The notes beneath the pieces are model-generated. The model was given only the letters and a program-made list of their open reading frames with translations, was not told the origin of the DNA and searched no databases. This document shows, in pieces, positions 27,317 through 42,168 of a stretch of 64,000 nucleotides of DNA. The DNA is taken from NCBI GenBank assembly GCA_036571765.1, contig BROE01000007.1, forward strand, positions 3,415,747 to 3,479,746. The letters are read 5' to 3'. Both the position numbers and the translations under genes were made by a program. The DNA is from Plecoglossus altivelis. Its lineage: Eukaryota > Chordata > Actinopteri > Osmeriformes > Plecoglossidae. Every line of letters begins with the position of its first letter. Position 1 is the first letter of the stretch.

Positions 27317-27809
27317 NNNNNNNNNNNNNNNNNNNNNNNNNNNNNNNNNNNNNNNNNNNNNNNNNNNNNNNNNNNNNNNNNNNNNNNNNNNNNNNNNNNN
27401 NNNNNNNNNNNNNNNNNNNNNNNNNNNNNNNNNNNNNNNNNNNNNNNNNNNNNNNNNNNNNNNNNNNNNNNNNNNNNNNNNNNNNNNNNNNNNNNNNNNN
27501 NNNNNNNNNNNNNNNNNNNNNNNNNNNNNNNNNNNNNNNNNNNNNNNNNNNNNNNNNNNNNNNNNNNNNNNNNNNNNNNNNNNNNNNNNNNNNNNNNNNN
27601 NNNNNNNNNNNNNNNNNNNNNNNNNNNNNNNNNNNNNNNNNNNNNNNNNNNNNNNNNNNNNNNNNNNNNNNNNNNNNNNNNNNNNNNNNNNNNNNNNNNN
27701 NNNNNNNNNNNNNNNNNNNNNNNNNNNNNNNNNNNNNNNNNNNNNNNNNNNNNNNNNNNNNNNNNNNNNNNNNNNNNNNNNNNNNNNNNNNNNNNNNNNN
27801 NNNNNNNNN

Positions 27810-27843
<34 letters not shown>

Positions 27844-27940
27844 GGGAGGGGAGAGAGCACATGAGAGAGTGTGTGAAAGAGAAAGCCAGAGAGAGACAGC
27901 CAGAGCGAGACAGCCAGAGCGAGACAGAGCGAGAGAGAGC

Positions 27941-27978
<38 letters not shown>

Positions 27979-30915
27979 GGAGCGAGTACAACAAAGGATA
28001 ACAGAATATGATTTAGTTCAGTGTTTTGAGTGACAATTATCTAACAAAAAAAAAAACAGGTTAGCAGTTGACTTACAGGACTAAATCTGTATCTGTTATT
28101 CATATTTCAAAAGCATCCTGCTTTTTGAAAGATGCTCTGAAAAGTTCCAAAGGAGAAGGAACCACACACTTCAAAGCACACACACACACACACGCACACA
28201 CACACACACACACTAACACACACTAACACACACACACACTAACACACACACACTAACACACACACACCAGAGCGAGCGGTGCCGACAAGTTTGCCATGTC
28301 ACAACACAACGCGAGGTACAAAGGAGACGGGGCGTTGCTGTTGTATCTTCACACGCGAGCAGCGGCGGCTTCTCTGAAGCCAAACATGGCCATGAATAAT
28401 GCAATATCAGGTAACGTCTTCTCGGGGGTTTTGTTATCTTCTGAGGGGAGGAAGCTGGCGGCGAAGCTGCAGCGCTTGTGCAGTTTAGAGACAGACGGCC
28501 GCAGGGTTTTTATCTGCAGGTGTCTGACTTCAAGCTGCTGCTGCTGCTGCTGTCTGGATTCTCTCAGAGGCGCGGAGCCGCTCAGCGTGCTGTTTGTACG
28601 ACTCACCGTGACTCGCATACATTCTGGAGGTATCGACGGGGCGTGGGTGGGTGTGTTTGGTAGGCGTGTGTTTGGGGTTGTGTGTGCATGTTTGGGGTTG
28701 TGTGTGCATGTTTGGGGTTGTGTGTGCATGTTTGGGGTTGTGTTTGTGTGTTTGGGGTTGTGTGTGCGTGTTTGGGGTTGTGTACGTGTGTTTGGGGTTG
28801 TGTGTGCATGTTTTGGGTTGTGTGTGCATGTTTGGGGTTGTGTGTGTGTTTGGGGTTGTGTGTGCATGTTTGGGGTTGTGTGTGCATGTTTGGGGTTGTG
28901 TGTGTGTGTGTCCTCTGGTGTTCTACCGGTACCTGAAAGGCTCTGGTCTTCACAGCAATGGCAGCGTTAAACGGGATGAGAAGCACCATCACAGCCACAC
29001 CAGCTAGCACGGATGGACCGAGGTTCTGTAACACACACACACACACAACACACACACACACAAACACAACACACACACACAAACAGATTAACTTCAGCAT
29101 ACATGGCTCATCAATACACCTCATGGATCCATCGTTGAGAAAAATCCATCCAAAGCAGACAACGATAATCAACCCACGAGACGCTCTCAATCAACACAGA
29201 CAGCAATCAACCAGTAATGTCTGTCTCCGCAGAGGGCACCGGCTACACAGCCTATCATAGCAGGAGGAAGGTGGATGGTTCGACCAATCGGGGAGAGACC
29301 AACGGGAGAGATTCAGTTTTAAATTTTTTTTTGGGGGGGGGGGGGGGGGGAGCGTGGCCACACCTACCTGCCACAGGAAGTAGAGGGCCAGGATGATCTG
29401 CAGGGGGGCGGACCACAGCATGTTGAGGAAGGTGGTGAGATCCATGAACCTCTGGGCGTCCACCGACATCAGGTTGACGATCTCCCCCACGGTGGAGGAC
29501 CGCTTGGCGGCGTTGGTGATCACCAGAGACTGGGGAGGAAGGAGAACACTGGGAGTGTGTGCGCCTGTCCGTGTGGGGGTTAGAGCGGGCGTCTGTGTGT
29601 CTACGAGAGTGTGTGTGTGGATGTAGCTGTGCGTACGTGTCACTGCGTCACATGCACATCAGGGACGACTGCCAAAACCAAATGAAGGGTCCAAACTATT
29701 GTTTAGTTTCGTATTCTATTTTTGATGTGTGTGTGTGTGTGTGTGTGTACCTTCCTGTAGATGGCCCCTATAATGGCCGTGCGGAGTCTCATGCCAGTGA
29801 CGAAGCAGTACTGGAAATGCTGGTGCAGGATGAGCGTCTGCAAGAATGCCACGAAGAACATGAGGAACGCCAGAGCGTAGCCCCACCAGTACGGAACGTT
29901 CTTCTCCTTGGTGAACGAGATCAACATCCTGGAGAAGGGCAAGGAGAGGGGAGGGGAGGGGAGGGGGGAGGAGGGAGGGAGGGAGGGAGGGGGGGAGAAA
30001 GAGAGTGAGGGGGGGAGAGGTGGAGGAGGACAGAAAGATAAAAGAGAACGGGAGAGAGAGAGGGGAGGGGAAGGACGGTTTCTTCGATAAACAGAGGAGA
30101 CCAACAGACCCAGATGTCATCACCCTGATCATTTCCATTTCAATATAACCTCCCCCATGACTAAGATAGGACACATTATGAGGAAACACATTTGAGTATC
30201 AAACAAACAGACCACAAAGAGAGAAATGAACACAGTGGTACATGCAAACACACCAGAGGCAGTACACTTCACGCTGAACAAACCCCATGTTTACTTCCAA
30301 CCTATCATTTCCATATATTCAAATGTTTGCTTTTTCTTTTCCCTCTGCTTATACCTTTCCATCTTTACATTCGATGGACCGGAATTCTAGAAATCAAGTC
30401 CTGTTGGTGAAGTGACATGCCAGTTCTAAGTAGTCCGTTTCTAGGTACCGATTCACTATTCTGTGCCATACTCTCCTCTGCTGGCTTGTACTGTATTTCA
30501 CGCTGGTTCTAAAAAGATCGACACGCATGATACTGTTCTAGAAACTCTGTTTCTACGGCGTCATGGCTGTTCCGTGACCCTGAATGCTGCAATTCTCTCA
30601 GAAGGCTGTGGCTCTGATCCTTGGGGCTTCTGCTGTTCTGTGTGCATGCACTGCTGGATGAGACCCCCTGCTGGGGACCACCCTGCTAGCTCACCTGATG
30701 AGTTAGAGGCAGGACGGTTCGAGTCTGACCTTGGCTCCTTTGCGACGCGTCTCTCTCTTTCTGTCTCTCTCTCTTACACACACACTCTAGCTGTCTGTCT
30801 GTCTGTCTGTCTATCTGTCTCTCTCACTCTCACACACTCTCTCTCTATCTGTCTGTCTCTCTCTTTCTCTCACGCGCACTCTCTAGCTGTCTCTCTGTCT
30901 GTCTGTCTGCCTGCC

Positions 30916-30955
<40 letters not shown>

Positions 30956-33900
30956 GCACACACACTCCGTCTTTCTCTCTCTCTCTTTGTCTCTCTATCT
31001 CTTTCTCTCATGCGCACTCTCTATCTGTCTGTCTCTCTCTCACACACACACACACACTATCTGTCTCTCTCGATCTCTTTCTCACGACGTGCCTTTCTTG
31101 TCACACACCACCTAACACTGTCCAAAAAGTACAACAACTGCAAAGTACAATACATAAATACAGTATGTAAAAGCGCTTCTGCTGAATCTATCAAATATTT
31201 CCAAATAAACAAACATGATGAGACGCCAGGTCCCAAAGGATTCTGCAGGTAAAGACATGGGCGTGGCCAGAACCGGCAAAGCCCTGCCCCCTACCTGAGG
31301 AGCTGAGGGTTGACGAAGGTGATGATGTCCTGCAGCAGCTTGTAGGCCGAACCAATCAGGAAGTAGGGTCCGAAGGTCTTGAGCAGCGAGCGAAGGAACG
31401 CCGGCTTCCTGGCCTTCGTCTTCTTCTCCTCTGGCAGCAGTGTCACCGTCTCCTCAGGGCTGAGGGACAGGACCAGTGCACCAATCAGATTTCAGCAGTC
31501 CCTTTTGACCAACCCCATTTGATCACTCACAGCCAATCACATTAGATCCATCCAATGTCATCAATCTCATTTCATATACAAGTACATAGGATAATATATA
31601 CTATAAACTTGCATATATCCTTTTAAAATTCATTTTTTGTATAGCCAATGAAAGAAATGTCCCGCTGTATCTAATCATGACCTCTAAGATACTTCAGGCT
31701 GCCAACCAACACATTCCAGGAAAGTCAACCCAAAGGTTACTCAGGGGCAGGTTTTCTTTTCCTCCAGTGTTTCAACTGTTTCAGAGCTTTTCACTGGATC
31801 CTCTCTCCGACTGCTCTTAGCGGTGCTGTCTCTCCTTCCCTCGTGATCTGGCCGTTTTTTTCCTTCTCACTTACTGAGTGAAACTCCGCATGAACACTGT
31901 ACATCGTGTACCGATCGCACATCTGTGTGTGTGTGTGTGTGTGTATGTGTGTGTGTGTGCGTGTGTGAGAAAGAGAGTAAGACAAGACGGCGTGCGTCTG
32001 TGGAAGTGTTGGATTCCATCTAACACAAAACCGTTGCTCGGTCAAGTCTGACAAGTCGAGTGGAATGAAGCGCTGCTGAGAGAGAAACTGGTTCCTCCTG
32101 AGCGCACGGGTGAAAGGAGGTTTAAGCCAAGTTAGCACCTGATATCCGTGACCCAGCAGGAGACAGACACGCAGGGGCTGGACACACCTGGCGGAGCGGG
32201 AGGAGGATAGGGCCCGGGGGAGGAGGGGAGGCGGCGAGAGGGGGAGGGGGGTCGGACGCCCTCTGCGCGAGCGTCGGAGGGTGGGCACGCTAACCATGCG
32301 GAAACCGTGGTAACCGGGGGTGGTGGTGGTGGTGGGGGGGGGAGGGGTGAGGTGAGAGTTCAGGGAGAAACTCCCAGTTTCTGGTGTCGAGGGTGTTTAG
32401 ACAGGAGATTCCAGTAGGTTGACGGTGGGAGGAGAGGGGGAGGGGTGTGGGGGGGAGGGGGGGGGAAGGGGTGTGGGGGGGGGAGGGGTGTGGGGGGAGG
32501 GGTGTGGGGGAGGGGTGTGGGGAGAGGGGTGTGAGGAGAGGGGTGTGGGGAGAGGGGTGTGGGGAGAGGTGCAGAGTGTGGAATGGCGAGAGCCTGAGGC
32601 CCGACGCAGGAAAACACCTTCAGTGTTCAGTGTTTTCCTTAATCATGACACTTCCATTGGGTTCTCACGGTCGCTGAAAGACATTGTGGGATCGGCTCAT
32701 TCATCTCCATAAACCTGGCCATGTTGCGGCAGAGATAAAGACAGACGTATAACTGCCGTTTTCTCCCTGATTTTGGTTGCTTTCGTACCTTAATGAAAGG
32801 GATTCCTTAGGTATGAGACCAAGATACGGAGAAAACCTTCAATATTTCAGTCTACAATTAAGGACGCCTGAAGGAAAATACTTAAAAGTGTTTTGTGCAG
32901 CCGATTATATTTTTAAGGAGCCCTTAACTCTGACTTTAAGGATCATCTTAATTGAAGGTGCTTTGTGTAACCCAGCAGCTGGTTCTGTATTCTACCGGAC
33001 CAGACCTGCTGATCAGTTTCACTGCTCATCTCCGGAGTGTCACTGACTGAAGTGTGCCTTCCCTGCTCAGGATCTGAGCTCAAAACATTCATCTTCCTCT
33101 TCTTCGGTTTTGAATGATTATGTTTGTCGGTTGTGCTAATGTGTGAAGCCCTCTGTGACATTGCTCGTAAAAAAGCCATGAAACAGAAAATGTGATTTGA
33201 TTGGCTCTGCAGTGTAGCCTACTGGACCTGCAACGTTTTATCCAATCCCCTTCCCCCCTCCCCCCCTTCCTCCCCTCCCCCCCTCCTTACCTGGAGGCGT
33301 GGGCCTGGGCCTGCTCCTTCTCCCACTCCTTCAGCAGCCGAGGTACGACCACCTCAGAGCTGTCCCTCTTGTTCAGTGACCACAGGTCTTTGGCCTCCAG
33401 AGGCTTCTTGTAGCCTTTGATTGCCATTCTAAAGTGGGAGGTGGTGGAGAGGGGGCGGGGGAGGGAGAGGGGAGAGGGGAGTGAGGGGGCAGGGAGACCA
33501 AATAAGAGAGAGTATGAGGTGTGCGGGAGATGAATGGCAAGGGTGGGGGAGAAGGAGCAAGACGAAGAGGTCGTCGAGAGAGAAAGAGATGATGAAGAGA
33601 TGGGGTAGAGAGACAGAGATGAGAGGAGGGGGGAGAGAAAGATGAGAGAAGGGGAGACAGAGCGAGAGTGTGTGAGACAGAGAAAGACAGAGAGGTGGGA
33701 GAGAAAGAGATGAGAGGCAGGCAGAGAGAACAAGATCATTTTTATCTAACGCGTAACACACGGACACAATAACAGACTCCAAATAACACAACACAGAAGC
33801 GCGGCCTGTAATTTCACTAATAACAGTAGATTACAAAATGGCCAATGTGTACATTTCCTTGATTGGAGACCGCTACAGACAACCCACCATTAGAAACACG

Positions 33901-35511
33901 GTATGTTTCTATGGCAACTTTCAAAGATAGTTCCAGTACCATTGCTAACATCTGTGAAAGAAAAATGAATTGGCCCCTGTTTCTTTGAGTCCGTCTCCTA
34001 GCGGTCTAGCCAGGGTCCTTTCTGTTAGTATTCATCTTGTGTTCACAGTGAATACATCTCGGTTGCTCAGCGGGGTGCTGCAGGGGTGTGTTACAGACAC
34101 GGTTCTGCTACCTGGTGAACCACCAGAAGGTCATGGTGGACAGGAAGCCAGCGGTGGACTCAGGACAGGGATTCTGGGAAGGAAAGAGGGAGAAAATGGA
34201 AATAAATAGGCCAGGCGAGTCAGACGAGGACAGAGCCCGGTGACTTCCTGCCTGAGGCAACAGCTGCGTGTGTGTGCGCGCACGCGCGCGTGTGTGCGCT
34301 CCCTTTCAACACGCTTGGGAGTGAGCTGCAGTAGCACTCCAGCCCACGTTAACACCGTCTCTCTCTCTCTCTCTTGCTCCCCCCCCCCCCCCCCCCCCCC
34401 CCCTGCCACCCCCGCCGCCCTCCCGTCGCTGACTGAATGTACACCCACGCAGAAAAACACACTCACTCACACACGCACACCAACCTATCACACCCACAAG
34501 ATAACACCTGCGCACGCACCCACGCGCCCCTGTACATCCTTCCACCCCACACAACTGCATGCAACCACACACACACACACACTCACACACACACAGACAC
34601 ACACACACAGAGACACGTTAGACGTCCCTCACCGGGTCGGTGTCGACGTTGGAGAAGAGGGGCGGCTTCTCGTTGAAGCAGCAGAGCACCAGCTGCAGCA
34701 CCACCAGGATGAAGTACACGTAGAAGGTGGTGAGGCGGAGGTGGTCCGGCTCGCCCGTCTGCAACACACCGAGTCAGCGTCATAGACGAGCGCGGCCCAA
34801 ACTGGACGCGTGTGGCTGCGCACTCGCACACGTAGACGCCCGCGCGTGGACGCACACACAGAGACATATGACACGTAGACACCACACACATGGGCGCACA
34901 CTGTGCTCCCGCACACTGACATACTGTGCACGCTCGAGCACGCTGTACACACACTCATCGTACACACGCACACACACACATATGCTTACTGTATACACAT
35001 AAGCACACACACAGACATGCTGAACACAAACCAATAAACTGTACACACACATACATATGTACTGTACACACACATACATATGTACTGTACACACACCTAT
35101 TTATATGTACTGTACACACACTGTATACACACATACACAGACTGAGAGTCTGTCTCTGAAAGGGGCCAGCCGTCTATGCAGCTAGCCAGCCTAACCTCAC
35201 CTCACCCTTCATGGCAGAACAGTTATCGTGGTAAAGCCGAACACTTGGCCTGAAAATATTTAGGCCACCCTATGTGTGTACACGGCCGATTTGACGGCTG
35301 ATTCCTGATCCCAGTTGTTAAATCAAAATGTTTTTGCAAAGAGCGCCAGGAATAATCCAAATCAAATCAAAGGATGTATTTGTAAAGCCCTTTAGACAAG
35401 CTAAGTCACGGATGTGTATGGATCTTAGAGATCTTATGGATCCAAAGTACAGGAAATACCCTTGGTTAACATGGCCTGTCTGTCTGCCTGCCAGCCTGCC
35501 TAGATGTCTGT

Positions 35512-35548
<37 letters not shown>

Positions 35549-35890
35549 TGTCTGCCTATCCTAACCTATCCTATTCCGCCCCACCCTCACCTCCATCCAC
35601 AAACAAACCCTCCCATTTCAGCCTCCTTGCCCTCTCCTGAACTGCCTCTCCTCTGCTCTCCCCTCACCCTCCACCTCAATTGACCCCAACACCACAAAGT
35701 GGCCAACTAGCATAAGCTCTTTAACAAGGGTGTTATAGAGGCAGAGACGAAGTGAGGGGAGAAGGGACACATTTCCAACTCGGAGGCGGAGGGAGAGGTC
35801 AAGATGAGGTCAGGGTGAGGTCAGACGAGGTGGATCAGAAGAGGAAGACGTTGATGAGAAGAGGTGGTAGAATAGGAACTATGAATACAA

Positions 35891-35959
<69 letters not shown>

Positions 35960-36082
35960 CAAGAGACAATTACAGAGAGAGGTAGAGAGTGTGCATGAAA
36001 GAGTTGACAGAGTGTCTGTTTGAGGCAGAGAGAGAGTGCGTGTATGTGTGAGTGTATGAGCGTTAAGCAAATTTGTGTGTGC

Positions 36083-36152
<70 letters not shown>

Positions 36153-38124
36153 CAGACAGTCTGTGTGAAAGAGAGTCGAGAGAGTATACGTGTGAGAGAC
36201 GCAGAGAGAGCCTGAGAGAGAGAGTTGGGGACAGTGGGGACAGTACCTGGTTGGAGGCCTGCAGGATCTTGGAGCGGAAAGGCACGATGGCACACACAGA
36301 GGACAGGAACCAGAAGATGAAGAGCACCCCGGAGGACTGGACCCCTCGTAGCCTCTCCAACTGAACCAGGAAGGTGGCCAGCAGCTGGGGAACACAGGGG
36401 GGAGAGGAGTGATGGACAGATAGAGAGGAAGGAGGAGGAGAGAGGGGGGGTGAGGAGAGAGATGGAAGGAGGGAGAGATGAAGAGAGGGAGAGGGGGTGA
36501 TGTGAGAGAGAGATGGAGAGGGAGAGATGGAAAGGAGAAAGAGAGAGAGAGCAGTTCACAGTTGAATAAGCCCAGCAACACAGAGGCCATGTAAGGTAGC
36601 CGTGCTCTCCTCAGACGCCCCCTCTCTTATGGCACACACAGCAAATCCCAGAAAATCCGCTTCCAGGCAAGTTCACCCTGCCCTGTTTTGGCGGATGTGG
36701 GTTACTGTCTCAGAGTCCGTGGCCACACACACAAACACACACACACACACACACACACGGCACGTACTGAAAATCCCCACACAACAACAAAACCAGCCCC
36801 CAGCACCAAATCAACACTAAACCCTTTTCCGTCGCAAAAAATACGCTGGCCGGATTCTAGAACGAGCTTTTGGTCAGGAAGGGGAGCGAGCGATCGAGGT
36901 CGGTGTGTTTACGCCAGCGCGTCCGCTTTTGGGCCGAGCACCAACCATTGTCATGCCGACCACCAGCGGAGTGACAAAGTAGATGGGTGGCTGGGAGAGG
37001 CCATTCTGCAGCTCGTGGAACGTGTAGAAGAGGTCGGTCCAGCATACAATCCACAGGACCACACCTACAACCTGGAGAGGGGGAGGGGGGGAGGGGAGAG
37101 AGAGGGTGGAGGTGAGGGGGTGTGGGAGAGAGTGTTGGGATGAGGGGGGCATGGAGGAGAGAGAGAAGAGAGACAGAGAGAGAGGGTGGTGTTGAGGGGG
37201 GGCACGGAGGTGAGAGGGAAGAGAGAAGGAGAGAAAGGGTGGTGGTGAGGGGGGTGAGGGAAGGTGAGAGAAGTAGAGCAAGAGGAAGGGGGGAGGGGGA
37301 GGTAAGGAAAGAGATGCAGCAAGGGGGAGGCAGAAAGAGGGGGAGTGAGAGGCAAAGGAGAGACAGAGAGAGGGAACGAAAGAAAAACGGAGACAAACAA
37401 GAGAGAGACAGAAACAGATGAAGAGAGATATACATTAACTGAGACACATGTCAACAGACGAAATAGTCCACCGTTCAGCCAGATGGAGACCTTAACCAAA
37501 CCTCCCAGATGGGACAGTCGCCGAACCGGCTGCCATCTTGTTCGTCCTCACCGTTTTGACCCGGTTGAGGATGGACATCATGATGTAGCCTTTGTTGTTC
37601 TTCTGGAGGTAGAGGAGGTAGAGAGGGCTGACAGCCCAGAGGTACAGGCAGGGCAGCCATGACAGGACGGACAGCTGGAAGCAGACAGGCAGGTCTGGGC
37701 TGTCTGTGTGGAGTGTCTGGTTGGCTTCCTGTGACAAGTGACAAGTGTTAGAGGTTAGGTTAGGGGTTAGCTAGGCTAGGCTAGTCTAGGCTAGGCTGAG
37801 GTTAGGATGACAGGCGTTGGGCTGGGATAAAGGAAGAAGGAAGGAAAAGCACCATCTTGCTCTGTTTCTCCCCCCGACACTCTAGACTTCTACCGTCGGA
37901 GGGGAAACCAGCGGCTGGATCTGTGCTTAGATTCGTCTGACGCCAGTTAGCTTCCTGCTGCTGATGAAGGCCTCTCTGTGACCTCAGGAGCACTGAAAAC
38001 TAGCGTGCTCCTCAACACTACACTCTTTCATTCCCTGGAAGGGCTTGCAGCGCCTATACTGTGCGGCTTTAGCGTGTGTGCTGCAAGTTGCGCAAGGCCT
38101 CTAGGAGAATGAGAGAGTGTGTGT

Positions 38125-38162
<38 letters not shown>

Positions 38163-40091
38163 TCATGTCAGGGCAAAGCCCTGATGACTTTGCAGGCCTT
38201 GTCACATTAGCATCACAGGCGGGGGGGGGGGGGACAACGAATTAATGAGGTTCAGGTCAGGTTCGTTTCCCTGTGACCGCGAAGTGGAGGAGAGAAGAGG
38301 TGGAGGAGGGGAGGAAGAGGAGCGGAGCTGAGACAGAGGAGAGAATGAAGAGAGGTGGAGGAGAGGAGGAGCTGTGGATGTAAGAGAGGAGGGGAGGAGT
38401 ACAGGAGGTAGAGAGGAGAGAGAGAGGAGAAGGGGAAGAGGGGATGGGGACGAGGATGAGGAGAGGAAAGGAGGTAGGAGTGGAGGAAAGGCAGAGAACA
38501 GGAGAGGTCGAGGTTGTAACATGCTCCTCTCCAGTCTAATGAGCCGCTCTGCCTGTCCGCGGTGACATCGGGTCGCATTTCGAGATCGGCCCGGAATGTC
38601 ACGCCCGAATAACGGCGTGCGCGCGCGTGCGTATGTAGAAAACGCGGGAGTGTGTTTGCGTTACACAAGAGTAACACCGTCACGCCTGCATTCACACATC
38701 TTCTAATGGTATCAGCTGGCGTGTAGCGCACGCTGCCTTCGTACAGCGCGTTTCCTGTGAGAGACGCTGCCGCCCCGAGCGCAGCCCCTGAGCAGATAAG
38801 ACACGCACGAGGCATTAACCAATATCATCCATCACAAACCCAAGTATTCATTTAGCGGTCGCACTCATCCAGAGCAGAATGCCGGCGGAGGATTTGAACT
38901 GGGAAGGGCTCGGACGGCAGACAAATGGTTTTTACCGCTGAGCGGGAAACCACCAACGCACAATACCTGCTACTGTTAGCTTAGTGTTCGCAGCAGGACA
39001 CTTCCTCCTTCTTAACTCGACATGTAAAAGCCAAGCTCTCCTTTTTCGGAACGAGCAGCCTGGACCTGGAAAACCTCCTGTCGGCGGAATCCATTTACTG
39101 AAACTGCGTAACAACCAGGCCCTTGAGGAGAAAGTACATGTGTTCTTTGGTACACAAGCACGTACTTTATGCACCCCACTTAACTGAGCACAAAGGGAGA
39201 AGACAAAGAAGAGCAGGGAGAGAGAGGAAGGATGACATGGAAAGAGCGAGAGAGGCAGCTATGACAGTAATGAGAGAGAGATAAAGAGAGACAGAGTGGG
39301 AGAGCCAGAGCCAGAGAAAGAGAGGAGAAATCAAGAGGTTCGAGAGATGGCAGAAGATGAGTGGCTCTGAAGAACGCAGCATCTCAAACGAACCACATCT
39401 CCAAACCTCTCTGCGGCCAGCCAGCCCTCCACCCCCACACACCCCCACACACCCCCACACACCCCCACCCCCACACCTGCTCCCCTCCCTCCAAATTCTC
39501 TGGAACCAGGATCGAAACGAGAAGGCCTATATGACCGAGGGAACCATATCGAAAGGAGAAGAGAAACATTGGGATGGTCCTCCGAACGTACGCACGGGTA
39601 TCAGGTCGTGTCTGAGCAGGAGAGGAAAGCTCGCTTGCCGACACCGTGTGTAACACGCAGGTGGCCGTACGCACGGTCAGTCATCATTCTGGCCTGTACA
39701 GGAGGTAGACTCTCTCCGCATCGCGGATAACTCGGTTAAATCCCTTTGGGATCGACGGGAAAAGAAGGAGCATAGTGAAATATAATGATGACGAACGACT
39801 GCTAATATTTTTCCTGACAGGATTAAAGTCCCCTTAATGACTTGAAGGAGCCCCGGTTGCTGGGACAACCGGGATCAAATGACAGAGCGTGTCGAGGGTT
39901 GGAAAGAGCGCTGGTATGTCTCTGCCGCTGGTGACACTGTATGCTGACTGCCAACAACACCTGCTGTTCCAAGCCTGCTCTTGCAAACCTGACAATGGGC
40001 CGAACGTCGCGCGCATCAATAATTGACGGACGTAAAGAGAGGTAGAGAAAGAGAGGAGGGGGTGTTTGAGAGAGCGAGAACCAGAGAGAGA

Positions 40092-40128
<37 letters not shown>

Positions 40129-41822
40129 TGAGAGGGAGACAGGGAGAGAGAGAGTGTGAGAGGGAGACAGGGAGAGAGAGAGTCAGAGAGGGAGACAGGG
40201 AGAGAGAGAGTCGGGGAGGGAGACAAGGAGAGAGAGAGTCGGGGAGGGAGACAAGGAGACAAGGAGACAAGGAGACAAGGAGAAAGGGAAGAGAGGGGCG
40301 TGTAGTTGTTGGTGTTTTTGTCACACCTTTATTTCACAGCAGTAACAGGAGGTGAAAGTGCGTTCAAGGGCTTGTAATGAAAGGTTATAGCAGTCCAGCC
40401 CCTGTGCTAGATAAACACAGCTGTCTCTTGCTCGCTCTGCCTCGCGCTCTCTCTGTCATCACTCTCATTTCTGTGTGTGTATGCACACATAGTGAAAGTG
40501 TGTATTTTGCATGCGTGTGCGTGTGTATTTGCATGTGTGTGCGGTTGTATCTGTGCGTGTGCCAGAGGCTACTAAATTATCTGTGCCTTCATGCAGTACT
40601 AGCCATGCACTACACTAGGCATGAAACACACACTAGCCATGAAACACACACTAGGCATGAAACACACACACTAGGCATGAAACACACACACTAGGCATTA
40701 AAACACACACTAGGCATGAAACACACACTATGCATTAAAACACACACTAGGCATGAAACACACACTATGCATTAAAACACACACTAGGCATGAAACACAC
40801 ACTAGGCATTAAAACACACACTAGGCATGAAACACACACTAGCCATGAAACACACAATAGGTATGAAACACACACTAGTCATGTAACACGCAATAAACCT
40901 GCTCCACGTGACACATGTAATACGGCCCTGCAGCCACCGACGCAACCTGTCTGACCATATCGTGTGTTGGTGTGTTGTAAAACGACTTCTCCATTCTCTA
41001 TCCTCCACCTCCCACGCAGATACAGCGGTCCAACACACCACAGACTCCGAAATCTTGTTGTATAAAAGTCGCCCAACACTTGTGTAAATGTTTACTAGTC
41101 TACCCCCGTGACCTCGGACAACAGAAATGCATTCCGCTTTTTCTGTCATCCGCAGGTGAGTAAGGACCCCGCGGCCAGAGACAGCGTGTCTCCCGTCCTC
41201 AGCCCACTCATCCGCGATGATTAAGTTACATCCAATGGATGGTTCTCTAACGCCCATTTCCCATGCATTAAAGCTGCACCGAACTGTACTGTCTACCTCA
41301 GACCTCATCCGTCTACTGGTAAATACGGACAGCTGAGCGAGACATAACGACTGGCGTGGAGGGAGACATGGTATCGCAGGAACTGCGCCAGACACGCTGA
41401 AAGAGGAGACGCCGAACTGAGTGAAATCACACTTAAAGCAGCGCGCAAAACTGAGAGCAAGGAATTAAGAAAGAACATCTGAAGATAAAAGAGCGACACG
41501 TAAAAGAAAGAAATTAGGAAAGAAGGAAAGCAATTCGAGTCAAAGGTGGGAGGAACGCCAGGGAGCAAGAAATACACGAAACATGACAAATGGATCCAGT
41601 GTGTACGTCACACTACATCTCGGCCCTTTGAGCGACCGTAAGAAATCATCCGTCACTCTGAGAAACGGCAAACATGGTTGGCTCTTGTTATTGCTCAACT
41701 CTCTGCATGACAACACACTTCAACAAAGGACCCCGGCTCACTAGGTGAGGAGTGCACATAGCTCAAGAGTGCCATGTCCAACGCGTGTGTTCTCCGCCCT
41801 GAGCAAACCACGCACCAAATCA

Positions 41823-41854
<32 letters not shown>

Positions 41855-41977
41855 CTCTCTCTCCTCGCTCTCCTCTCTCTCCTCTCTCCCCTCCCTCCCT
41901 CCCTCCTCCCTCCCTCCCTCCCTCCCTCCCTCCCTCCCCTCCTCCCTCCTCCTCTCCTTCTCTCTCTCTCTTCTCCT

Positions 41978-42030
<53 letters not shown>

Positions 42031-42123
42031 TCTCTCCTCTTCTCCTCCTCCTCTCCTCTCCTCCTCCTCTCCCTCTCTCTCCTCCTCTCTCTCTCTCCCT
42101 CCTCTCTCTCTCTCCTTCCCTCC

Positions 42124-42168
<45 letters not shown>

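Noticed and set aside
27169..27864. Open frames running through the N gap on both strands
   Set aside because: They consist of undetermined residues flanked by GA-repeat translation products.
28655..28912. Interstitial telomere repeat
   Set aside because: The unit is TTTGGGGTTGTGTGTGCATG, not TTAGGG, and is an ordinary minisatellite.
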